Below, one piece after another: positions 8,812-15,504 of a DNA stretch of 64,000 nt. Made by a program: the position numbers and the translations under genes. The DNA lies in contig NZ_QKYU01000009.1 of assembly GCF_003253705.1 (NCBI RefSeq), forward strand, positions 112,965 to 176,964. The letters are read 5' to 3'. The notes below the pieces were generated by a model that saw only the letters and a list, made by a program, of their open reading frames with translations, searched no databases and was not told where the DNA came from. Within the stretch, counting starts at the first letter, position 1; each line of letters begins with the position of its first letter. This DNA comes from Humitalea rosea (GTDB taxonomy: Bacteria; Pseudomonadota; Alphaproteobacteria; Acetobacterales; Acetobacteraceae).

Positions 8812-8921
8812 GTCGATGGCCCCCACCATCGGCGGTCGAGCCCCGGCCTCCCCTGCCGGCTCGCCCGACCCGTTTCCGAACGGAAGCGGCGCCCGGCCAC
8901 CCCCCTGGTCGGGCGCTTTTT
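8812..8921 (+). ncRNA. Candidate small RNA of about 110 nt with its own promoter and intrinsic terminator
   Basis: A discrete non-coding unit lies between a promoter at 8777-8805 and an intrinsic terminator at 8889-8921. Three hairpins can be drawn. The first has a CGAGCC/GGCTCG stem (about 8836-8867) that exposes a CCTCCCCT loop. The second is a CGTTTCC/GGAAGCG stem with a GAAC loop (about 8871-8888). The third is the terminator stem. The C-rich loop is complementary to Shine-Dalgarno sequences, recalling anti-SD loops of trans-acting small RNAs in other alphaproteobacteria. An ATG at 8816 opens a frame that runs through the terminator and is not a plausible gene. It does not match tmRNA, 6S or SRP RNA motifs that I can recognise. 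Confidence 0.55.
8889..8921 (+). terminator. Intrinsic terminator of the small RNA candidate
   Basis: An 11-base-pair stem GCGCCCGGCCA / TGGTCGGGCGC (one G-U wobble), loop of six C, followed immediately by TTTTT (8917-8921). It is the strongest rho-independent terminator I can find in the window. It lies 130 bases after the amidotransferase gene and 88 bases before the FAH-family gene. Confidence 0.8.
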
Positions 8922-8950
8922 CGTGGGGTTCCAATCTTCTGGCTGCCGTC

Positions 8951-8978
8951 TTGCGCGGCGCATAACCCTGAGTATGGT
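8951..8978 (+). promoter_or_regulatory. Sigma70-type promoter for the FAH-family gene
   Basis: TTGCGC (8951-8956) and TATGGT (8973-8978) are separated by 16 bases, just downstream of the terminator at 8889-8921. Initiation near 8985 would give a leader of about 25 bases carrying aagg 9 bases before ATG 9010. Its position supports separate transcription of the upstream small RNA. Confidence 0.5.
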
Positions 8979-9009
8979 CCTGGCACTTCCCTGGAAAAGG
9001 ATTGCCGCC

Positions 9010-9693
9010 ATGGCCGACTATGTGATCCCCGCCCCTCCGCAGGCCTCGGTTCCCGTGAAGGGCGGCGGCGCCTTTCCCGTGCGGCGCATCTTCTGCGTTG
9101 GCCGCAACTACGCCGAACATGCCCGCGAAATGGGCCATGACCCGGACCGCGAGGCCCCGTTCTATTTCTGCAAGCCGGCCGATGCCCTGCTGACCGGCGG
9201 CGCCGACATGCCCTACCCGCCCGGGACCAAGGACATGCACCACGAGATGGAGCTGGTCGTGGCGATCGGCACCGGCGGCGCGAACATCACCGAAGCCGAT
9301 GCGATGAAGCACATCTGGGGCTACTGCGTCGGCCTCGACATGACCCGCCGCGACGTCCAGGGCGAAGCCAAGAAGCTCGGCCGCCCCTGGGACATGGGCA
9401 AGGGGTTCGACTTCTCCGCCCCGATGGGTGAGATGGTTCCGGCCGGCAATTTCGACCCCTCCAAGGGCAAGATCGAGCTGAAGGTGAACGGCAAGGTTCG
9501 CCAGACCAGCGACCTGTCCAAGCTGATCTGGAACATCCCCGAGGTCATCGCCAACCTCTCCGCGCTGGTGACCCTGGCACCGGGCGACCTGATCATGACC
9601 GGTACGCCCGAGGGCGTGGCCGCTGTGGTCAAGGGCGACCTGCTCGAAGGCATGGTCGAGGGCGTTGGCTCGGTCGTGACCAAGATCGTCTGA
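9010..9693 (+). CDS. Fumarylacetoacetate hydrolase family protein (fumarylpyruvate hydrolase-like)
   Basis: Cytoplasmic enzyme of the FAH superfamily, which cleaves carbon-carbon bonds of beta-diketo acids; the closest-looking subfamily is fumarylpyruvate hydrolase of the gentisate pathway. The 227 aa contain CVGRNYAEHAREMG, FYFCKPADAL, the metal-ligand region HHEMELVVAIG (Glu residues), YCVGLDMTRRD and the C-terminal MTGTPEGVAAV. The start has aagg 9 bases upstream. The stop overlaps the xth start (TGATG), so it is probably co-transcribed with xth, although the two functions are unrelated. No gentisate genes are nearby, so the substrate is uncertain. Confidence 0.88.
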   Translation: MADYVIPAPPQASVPVKGGGAFPVRRIFCVGRNYAEHAREMGHDPDREAPFYFCKPADALLTGGADMPYPPGTKDMHHEMELVVAIGTGGANITEADAMKHIWGYCVGLDMTRRDVQGEAKKLGRPWDMGKGFDFSAPMGEMVPAGNFDPSKGKIELKVNGKVRQTSDLSKLIWNIPEVIANLSALVTLAPGDLIMTGTPEGVAAVVKGDLLEGMVEGVGSVVTKIV

Positions 9694-10499
9694 TGTCGTT
9701 TCGCGTCGCCACATGGAATATCAACTCCGTGCGGCTGCGCGCACCCCTGCTGGCGGATGTCGTGGCGCAGTTGGCGCCCGACGTCCTCTGCCTGCAGGAG
9801 ACCAAGACACCTGACGAATTCTTCCCCCATGACGCGGCGGAGGCCCTGGGCTTCTCCCACCGCGTCGTGCGCGGGATGAAGGGCTACAACGGCGTCGCCA
9901 TCCTCTCCCGGCTGCCGATCACCCTGCGGCCAGGCGAGCCCGATTGGTGCGAGCGCGGCGATTGCCGGCATATCGGCGTCGATGTGCAGCACCCTTCGGG
10001 GCCGATTGAGGTGCATGACTTTTACATCCCCGCCGGTGGTGACGAGCCGGATCGGGAGATCAACCCGAAATTCGGCCACAAGCTGGACTTCCTGGCCGAG
10101 GTCACGCGCTGGCAGGCCGGCCGCGGCCCCGCCCGGCGGGCGGTGCTGGTCGGCGACCTGAACATCGCGCCGTTGGAACAGGACGTCTGGAGCCATAAGG
10201 CGCTGCTGAAGGTGGTCTCCCACACCCCGGTCGAGGTCGCCGCGCTGAATGCCTGGCAGGCCGCCGGCGCCTGGGTGGATGCGCCCCGGCACTTCGTGCC
10301 GGCCAGCGAGAAGCTGTATTCCTGGTGGTCCTACCGCGCCCGCGACTGGGCCGCGGCCGACCGCGGCCGCCGGTTGGACCACGTCTGGGTCAGCGAGGAT
10401 TTGTCCCCCAAGCTGGCCGGCTACGAGATCCTGAAGTCGGCCCGCGGCTGGACCCAGGCGTCGGACCATGTTCCGGTGCTGGTGGAGCTGGCGCTGTAG
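9693..10499 (+). CDS. xth: Exodeoxyribonuclease III
   Basis: AP endonuclease and 3'-5' exonuclease of base-excision repair, 268 aa, the family's usual size. Motifs of the endonuclease/exonuclease/phosphatase fold are visible: ATWNINSVR at the N-terminus, LCLQETK with the metal-binding Glu (about residue 34), VGDLNIAP (catalytic Asp and Asn), RLDHVWVS and the C-terminal SDHVPV (catalytic Asp-His). Its ATG overlaps the stop of the upstream hydrolase gene. It ends one base before the convergent permease gene, leaving no room for a conventional terminator between them. Confidence 0.95.
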   Translation: MSFRVATWNINSVRLRAPLLADVVAQLAPDVLCLQETKTPDEFFPHDAAEALGFSHRVVRGMKGYNGVAILSRLPITLRPGEPDWCERGDCRHIGVDVQHPSGPIEVHDFYIPAGGDEPDREINPKFGHKLDFLAEVTRWQAGRGPARRAVLVGDLNIAPLEQDVWSHKALLKVVSHTPVEVAALNAWQAAGAWVDAPRHFVPASEKLYSWWSYRARDWAAADRGRRLDHVWVSEDLSPKLAGYEILKSARGWTQASDHVPVLVELAL

Positions 10500-10500
10500 C

Positions 10501-11268
10501 TCAGCGTTCCCCGCCCAGCCGCTGATCCGCCCCCATCCGCCGCTCCAGCGCCCGGACGGCGAAGGAAATGGCCAGGATCAGCACGAGATATTCCAGGATC
10601 AGCACCGAATACAGCTCCAGCGGGCGGAACACCGTCACCACCAGCTCATTCGCCTTGCGGGTCAGGTCGGGGAAACCGATCACGCTGGCCAGCGAGGACA
10701 TCTTCACCACGTAGATGAACTGGTTGGCGATCGGTGGCAGCACCCGGCGGATCGCCTGCGGCAGCACGATGAAGCGCATGATGTGCCAGCGCGACAGGCC
10801 GAGCGCCTGCGCCGCCTCCCGCTGGCCCAGCTCCACCGACTGGATGCCGGCGCGCAGGATCTCCGCCTCGAAGGCGGAATCGCACAGGGCAATGGCCAGC
10901 ACGGCGGCGGTGAACACCGACAGCCGCAGGTCCAGCACCACCGGCAGGCCGTAATAGGCCCAAAGCAGCATCACCAGGATCGGCACCGCCCGGAACACCT
11001 CGACCCAGCCGCGGTTCAGCCAGCGCAGCGGCCGGGCGCGCGAAAACCCGGCCATGGAGATCAGGAAGCCAAGCACCAGCGACAGCCCCATCGCCGCCAG
11101 GGACAGCGGGATGGTCGCGGTGAAGCCGGAGAGCAGGAAGCCGAGGTTGGTCGCCCCCCGCGCATCCGTCGGGTCCACGACATACCAGGCCCAGCCGCCG
11201 CCGCCGCCATTCCCCGCTCCGCAGCCAGCCAGAAGCAGCAGCATCACGGCCAGCGCGTATCGTTTCAT
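10501..11268 (-). CDS. Amino-acid-type ABC transporter permease with a lipoprotein-like N-terminus
   Basis: Inner-membrane permease of the polar amino acid (HisM/GlnP) type, 255 aa. The EAA-loop region SVELGQREAAQALGLSRWHI (about residues 145-165) precedes LPQAIRRVLPP. About five membrane helices are expected. Unusually, the first residues MKRYALAVMLLLLAGCG form a perfect lipobox-type signal (LAGC), followed by a Gly-rich linker and WAWYVVDPTDARG. The N-terminus may thus be lipidated or simply act as a membrane helix. It diverges from a binding-protein gene at 11338. No ATPase gene is adjacent, so the importer's ATPase must be encoded elsewhere. Confidence 0.88.
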   Translation of the reverse strand: MKRYALAVMLLLLAGCGAGNGGGGGWAWYVVDPTDARGATNLGFLLSGFTATIPLSLAAMGLSLVLGFLISMAGFSRARPLRWLNRGWVEVFRAVPILVMLLWAYYGLPVVLDLRLSVFTAAVLAIALCDSAFEAEILRAGIQSVELGQREAAQALGLSRWHIMRFIVLPQAIRRVLPPIANQFIYVVKMSSLASVIGFPDLTRKANELVVTVFRPLELYSVLILEYLVLILAISFAVRALERRMGADQRLGGER

Positions 11269-11337
11269 GCCTTACCCTTTTCCAAACGCCCGGCGATCGC
11301 ATCTACTTCGCACCTGCACCACGAAAGATAAGACCCG

Positions 11338-12135
11338 ATGAACCGACGCGACCTCTCCGCCGCCGCCTTGCTGGCTGCCCCTTTCGCCTTGGGGGCCACG
11401 CAAGTCCAGGCCCAGGGCGCCGCTCGCGGCCGGCTGGAGGCGATCCAGGCTTCAGGGCGCATCCGCTTCGGCACCACCGGGGACTTCAACCCGATGTCCT
11501 TCCGCGATCCCGCCAGCCGCGCCTATCGCGGCCATCAGATCGATGCGGCGGAACAGCTTGCCAAGGACATGAACCTGCGCGCCGAGTTCGTCGCGACCGA
11601 CTGGCGCACGCTGATCAATGGGTTGCAGGCCGACCAGTATGACGCGGTCTTCACCGGCACCTCGATGAGTGTCGCCCGTGCCATGGCGGCGTCCTTCAGC
11701 ATGCCCTGGGGCCGCAACGCCTTCGTGCCGCTGGTCCGCCGCCAGGATGCGGCGAAGTTCCCGAGCTGGGAGACGCTGAACGTCCCGGGCGTGACCATCG
11801 GCACCAATCTCGGCACCACCATGGAACAATTCGTGCAGCAGGCGCTGCCGAACGCCACCCTGCGCCGCGTCGAGAGCCCGGCCCGCGATTGGCAGGAGCT
11901 GATCTCCGGCCGTGTCGATGCGACCATGAGCAGCCTGATCGAGGCCGCCTTCCTGACGCGCGAATATCCGCAGCTCGTCTCGCTGTTCACCGCCGAGCCG
12001 CGCAACCCGATCCCCATGGCCTTCATGACGGTGAACGACCCGATCTTCGTGAACTTCCTGAACGCCTGGATCGTGATCCGCCAGGCCAGCGGTTTCTTCG
12101 CCGAGATCGGCCGGAAGTGGGGCGTGGAGGCGTGA
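11338..12135 (+). CDS. Periplasmic substrate-binding protein, family 3 (amino-acid type)
   Basis: Predicted periplasmic solute receptor, 265 aa. A twin-arginine-like or Sec signal (MNRRDLSAAALLAAPFALGATQVQAQ) precedes the family-3 fold: GRIRFGTTGDFNPMSFRD, GHQIDAAEQLAKDMNL and a hinge segment WRTLINGLQADQYDAVFTG-like region given here in shortened form. Such domains occur in amino-acid binding proteins and in cyclohexadienyl-dehydratase-like proteins. It is divergent from the permease at 10501-11268 with a 69-base shared promoter region, which suggests they form one importer. The ligand cannot be told from sequence. Confidence 0.85.
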   Translation: MNRRDLSAAALLAAPFALGATQVQAQGAARGRLEAIQASGRIRFGTTGDFNPMSFRDPASRAYRGHQIDAAEQLAKDMNLRAEFVATDWRTLINGLQADQYDAVFTGTSMSVARAMAASFSMPWGRNAFVPLVRRQDAAKFPSWETLNVPGVTIGTNLGTTMEQFVQQALPNATLRRVESPARDWQELISGRVDATMSSLIEAAFLTREYPQLVSLFTAEPRNPIPMAFMTVNDPIFVNFLNAWIVIRQASGFFAEIGRKWGVEA

Positions 12136-12272
12136 ACCAGAGCAGCTTCCGTTCGCTTGCGCTCGCTCCCAGCACTCTGGCTTGGCGCGTTTTCTGACAC
12201 ATCAGGTGAGTTCGCCTGATACCCGAACGGGATAGGAGGCCGGCAATCTGCGTGCTCCACGCACAGCTCTCT

Positions 12273-13256
12273 TCAGTCCTGCGGTAGCCTCGGCTCGGGG
12301 TCCTTGGAGGCGGTGCCACCCCGGCGAATCCCACGCCCCGTCGCCAGGGCCGCCTGCAGCCGCGCGGGCGTCCAGCGCGGCGCAACCATGGCGATGAAAT
12401 CCGTCACGTAGCCGGGCAGGAAGGAGTCGCGCCGCAGGGTCAGGAAGGCAGTGGAGACGGGGAAGAGGTCGCCGCTGTCGATGACGCGCAGGTCGGTATC
12501 GCGAGCGGAGTCCACGGCCAAGCGTTGAATCACGGCGACCCCGACGCCGGCGCCGACATAGGCCTTGATGATGGCGGCCTCGGTCGCGCGCAGAACGATC
12601 CGGGGCATCAGGCCCTGGCGCCTGAACGCCGAGAGCACGGCTTGGCCCGAGCTGAAGCCTTCATCATAGGCGATCAACGAGTGACGGGCGATGGCCTCCA
12701 GCGTCAGAGGGCGGGCGCGCAGCAGTGCGTGGCCGGGAGGCACGATCAGGCAGCGTTCGATATCGTAGCTGCGGAGTGCCACCGTGGCCGGGGGCAAGGG
12801 GCCCAACAGGGTGGAGAGGCCCAGCTCGGCGGCGCCCTGCTCCACCCAGGCCACGATCTGGGCAGGCGTGCCTTGAGCGATGGTCAGGCTGACCCCGGGA
12901 TAGAGGCGGGCGAAGCGCTGCACGACGGGCAGCAGGGCATAGCGGGCGTGGATGTGGGTGGTGGCGACGCGCAGCGTGCCGCTGGCCGAGCCGCCCCGGC
13001 GCCCGGCCAGCGTCGAGAGGTCGGCGGCGGCGCTCACCGCCCGTCGCGCGAGGGAGAGCGCCTCCCGTCCCGTGTCGGTCAGGCCGACAAGGCGGTTGCC
13101 GCGGCGTTGGAAGAGCTCGCTGCCGACGGCGGTCTCGACGGCGCGGATCATCTTGCTGACGGCAGGCTGGGTGGTCTGCAGCAACTCGGCCGCGCGGGAG
13201 ACACGCAGACCGGCATCCACCACGGAGCAGAAGCAGGCCAGTTGCTGGAGCGTCAT
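12273..13256 (-). CDS. LysR family transcriptional regulator (CysB/Cbl-like)
   Basis: Transcriptional regulator, 327 aa. The winged helix-turn-helix fills residues 1-60 (MTLQQLACFCSVVDAGLRVS, TTQPAVSKMIRAVE), followed by a helical linker and the inducer-binding domain from about residue 90 (SGTLRVATTHIHARYALL). The ATTHxxARYxLP-like stretch resembles CysB/Cbl proteins, which control sulfur-source use. It diverges from a TauD-like dioxygenase gene. Two inverted repeats in the 116-base intergenic region (13283-13296 and 13306-13315) are good candidate binding sites. It probably controls the TauD-TctC pair and itself. Confidence 0.9.
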   Translation of the reverse strand: MTLQQLACFCSVVDAGLRVSRAAELLQTTQPAVSKMIRAVETAVGSELFQRRGNRLVGLTDTGREALSLARRAVSAAADLSTLAGRRGGSASGTLRVATTHIHARYALLPVVQRFARLYPGVSLTIAQGTPAQIVAWVEQGAAELGLSTLLGPLPPATVALRSYDIERCLIVPPGHALLRARPLTLEAIARHSLIAYDEGFSSGQAVLSAFRRQGLMPRIVLRATEAAIIKAYVGAGVGVAVIQRLAVDSARDTDLRVIDSGDLFPVSTAFLTLRRDSFLPGYVTDFIAMVAPRWTPARLQAALATGRGIRRGGTASKDPEPRLPQD

Positions 13257-13282
13257 CGGCCGCCTCCTTCGCCAAGTCTTGT

Positions 13283-13347
13283 TTGCCCGATGGCAATGGA
13301 TATGTCCTGAACAGGCATTTCACGCAATGAGTGGCGCTCCGTATAGT
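13283..13347 (+). promoter_or_regulatory. LysR operator pair and promoter for the TauD-like gene
   Basis: TTGCC-CGAT-GGCAA (13283-13296) contains a T-N11-A LysR box, and CCTG-AA-CAGG (13306-13315) is a second dyad. Directly downstream lie TTCACG (13319-13324) and TATAGT (13342-13347) spaced by 17 bases, predicting a start near 13354. The dyads would sit at about -71 to -58 and -48 to -39, the usual positions of LysR recognition and activation sites. Confidence 0.55.
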
Positions 13348-13372
13348 CCGGCCTTCCTCAAGGGAGGCAAAG

Positions 13373-14224
13373 ATGACGATCACCCTCAAGCCGCTTTCCT
13401 ATGCCCTGGGTGCGGAGGTAGGCGGCGTGGACATTGCGGCCGGTGTCGGCGGCAATATGGCAGCCGAGATCCGCAGCGCCTTCCTGGAGCACGGCATTCT
13501 GCTGTTCCGCGACCAGAAGGTGACCCGCGAGCAGCACATCGCCTTCAGCGCGTTGTTCGGTGAGCTGGACAAGCACCCGACCCTGCCGCGCGATCGGCAC
13601 CCGGACTATCCGGAGCTGCTCATGATCACGAACGAGCCCAAGGCGAACGGGCAGCCGAACGACGCCAAGTACACGGGGCAGACCTGGCATTCGGATATGT
13701 CCTACACGTCGGTGCCCGCCATGGGGTCGCTGCTGCGGAGCGTGAAGGTGCCGTCCGTCGGCGGCGACACGATGTTCGCGAACATGACGATGGCCTACGA
13801 TGCCCTCTCGCCCGGGATGCAGCGGATGCTTGAGGGGATGCACGGCATCCACGCCACCGCGCGCAAGGTCGCCGACCCCAACTCCGACCGGGCGGCGGAG
13901 GGGCGCAAGCTGAATCCACCCATCGCCCAGCCCGTGGTGCGCGTGCACCCGGAGACGGGGCGCAAGGCGCTCTACATCGGTGAAAAGGTGACGTGCTTTG
14001 CCGACATGACCGAGGCAGAGAGCAGGCCGATTATCGATTACTTGGTCCGCCACGCCTCGAAGCCGCATTTCACGTATCGGCATGTCTGGCGCGACAATGA
14101 CATCCTGATGTGGGACAATCGATGTACTATGCACCTGGCGCTGGGTGACTATCCGGACGGAGAACTTCGGCATCTGGAGCGCACCACGGTCCTCGGTACG
14201 CCGTCGGGTTACTATTTGACCTAG
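13373..14224 (+). CDS. TauD/TfdA family Fe(II)/2-oxoglutarate-dependent dioxygenase
   Basis: Non-heme iron dioxygenase, 283 aa, that couples 2-oxoglutarate decarboxylation to hydroxylation of a substrate such as taurine, alkylsulfates or aryloxyacetates. The facial triad is visible as WHSDMSY (His and Asp, about residues 105-108) and the distal His in MHLALGDY (about 252). The 2-oxoglutarate-binding Arg is expected near LRHLERTTV. The start has agggagg 5 bases upstream. It precedes a TctC-type binding protein by 40 bases and is divergent from a CysB-like LysR gene. The context suggests uptake and oxidative cleavage of an organic anion, possibly a sulfonate. The substrate is inferred, not shown. 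Confidence 0.88.
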   Translation: MTITLKPLSYALGAEVGGVDIAAGVGGNMAAEIRSAFLEHGILLFRDQKVTREQHIAFSALFGELDKHPTLPRDRHPDYPELLMITNEPKANGQPNDAKYTGQTWHSDMSYTSVPAMGSLLRSVKVPSVGGDTMFANMTMAYDALSPGMQRMLEGMHGIHATARKVADPNSDRAAEGRKLNPPIAQPVVRVHPETGRKALYIGEKVTCFADMTEAESRPIIDYLVRHASKPHFTYRHVWRDNDILMWDNRCTMHLALGDYPDGELRHLERTTVLGTPSGYYLT

Positions 14225-14264
14225 GTATCCACAAAGAAATACGTTGGGGAGCGAGGAAGCAACA

Positions 14265-15230
14265 ATGAATATCACCCGCAGAGCACTGCCCGCGCTTGGG
14301 CTTCTGGCCGCCGGCGCGCGAGGGGCGACGGCACAGGGCATCTTCCCCGACCGGGTCGTGCGGATGATCGTGCCCTTCCCGGCGGGCGGGGCGACGGACG
14401 CCGTGGCGCGCGCGGTTGGGCGGGAATTTCAGACGAGTTGGGGACAGCCGGTGGTGCCGGAAAACCGCCCCGGCGCGAATGGCACCATCGCGGGGCAGTT
14501 GATCGCCAGATCCCCGGCCGATGGGTACACGCTGGGGCTCGTCGCGATCGGGCACGCGATCAACCCGTTCATGTACGCCAACATCCCCTACGACACGGAC
14601 CGGGACTTCACCCCGATCGGCCTGCTCGCGACCTATCCGCTCGCGGTGCTGGTCCCCGGGGCCTCACCGATCCGCGACATCGAGGGGCTGATCCATCTGG
14701 CGAAGACGCGAGCCACGCCGCTGACCTACGCCTCGGGCGGGAACGGATCGTCGCAACATCTCGCGACGGCGCTCTTCGCGAACATGGCGGGGATCAACCT
14801 GGTGCAGGTGCCTTACCGGGGGGGCGCGCCGGCGCTCATGGACACGGTGGCGGGCAACGTGGACCTGATCGTCACGCTGCCGCCGGTACCGATGATCCAG
14901 TCGGGGATGATGCGGGCGCTGGCGGTTACCTCGCGCCAGCGCCTGTCCTGGCTGCCCGACGTGCCGACGCTGGCCGAGGCGGGCCTGCCCAGGTACGAAT
15001 CAGTGGCGTGGTACGGGCTGGTCGGGCCTGCCGGGATGCCGCCAGATTTGCTGCGCCAGATCAGCGAGGCCACGGTCCGGGCCGTGGCGTCCCAGACCCT
15101 GCGGAACGCCTTGGCGCCCCAGGGCGGCGAGCCCGCCAGCAGCACGCCGGAGGAATTCGTCGCCTTCCTCCAGGCCGAGCGCCGACGCTACGAAGTGATC
15201 ATGGCCGCGGGGAGCATCACGCCGGACTGA
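14265..15230 (+). CDS. TctC/Bug family tripartite tricarboxylate transporter binding protein (orphan)
   Basis: Periplasmic solute receptor, 321 aa. An RR-containing signal (MNITRRALPALGLLAAGARG, cleaved near TAQG) is followed by the Bug-family motifs FPDRVVRMIVPFPAGGATD and PVVPENRPGANGTIAG. The C-terminal part has SWLPDVPTLAEAG and YGLVGPAGMPPDLL. No TctA or TctB gene is adjacent. This is common for Bug proteins, which can be recruited by membrane partners elsewhere or act as sensors. It follows the TauD-like gene by 40 bases and is probably co-transcribed. After it lies a decayed transposase fragment. Confidence 0.9.
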   Translation: MNITRRALPALGLLAAGARGATAQGIFPDRVVRMIVPFPAGGATDAVARAVGREFQTSWGQPVVPENRPGANGTIAGQLIARSPADGYTLGLVAIGHAINPFMYANIPYDTDRDFTPIGLLATYPLAVLVPGASPIRDIEGLIHLAKTRATPLTYASGGNGSSQHLATALFANMAGINLVQVPYRGGAPALMDTVAGNVDLIVTLPPVPMIQSGMMRALAVTSRQRLSWLPDVPTLAEAGLPRYESVAWYGLVGPAGMPPDLLRQISEATVRAVASQTLRNALAPQGGEPASSTPEEFVAFLQAERRRYEVIMAAGSITPD

Positions 15231-15354
15231 TGGGATCTTGGGCGGGAGAGTCAAATGACCGCTTGAGGAAGGCCTGGATCGGCGCGGCAGAGAGTGATTG
15301 AAGCCTGAGATGCCGGCCCGGGAGACGCGAGGCCGGGTGGTCGCGTTTCGCTGA

Positions 15355-15486
15355 AGGAAGAAGCGCTATCCGTCCGATCTGACGGACGGGGAACGAGCAA
15401 AGAGTGCGTCGCTGCTGCCGAAGCCGTCGCGGCGCGGTCGCGAGCCCCCGGTCGACCGGCGCGAGGTGCTCAACCCGATCCACCAA
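15355..15486 (+). pseudogene. IS5-family (IS402-like) transposase N-terminal remnant
   Basis: Reading from 15355, the plus strand encodes RYPSDLTDGERAKSASLLP then KPSRRGREPPVDRREVLNPI, which matches the N-terminus of IS5/IS402-type transposases (YPSDLTDxEWxxIxPLLP, then GRPxxVDxREVLNAI). There is no start codon, an in-frame TGA lies just upstream (15352), and similarity stops near 15486. The fragment lies in the 274-base gap between the orphan tctC and the end of glgX. It marks an old insertion at the border between the TauD-TctC block and the glycogen operon. Confidence 0.75.
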
Positions 15487-15504
15487 ACGCCGGGACGAAA
15501 CACC

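Noticed and set aside
8816..8962. A small ORF starting in the small RNA candidate
   Set aside because: It has no ribosome site, runs straight through the intrinsic terminator, and has low-complexity Pro/Gly/Ser composition.
12136..12272. Terminator or small RNA after the family-3 binding protein gene
   Set aside because: Weak hairpins occur (ATCAGG/CCTGAT) but without a T-run or promoter; nothing supports a feature.
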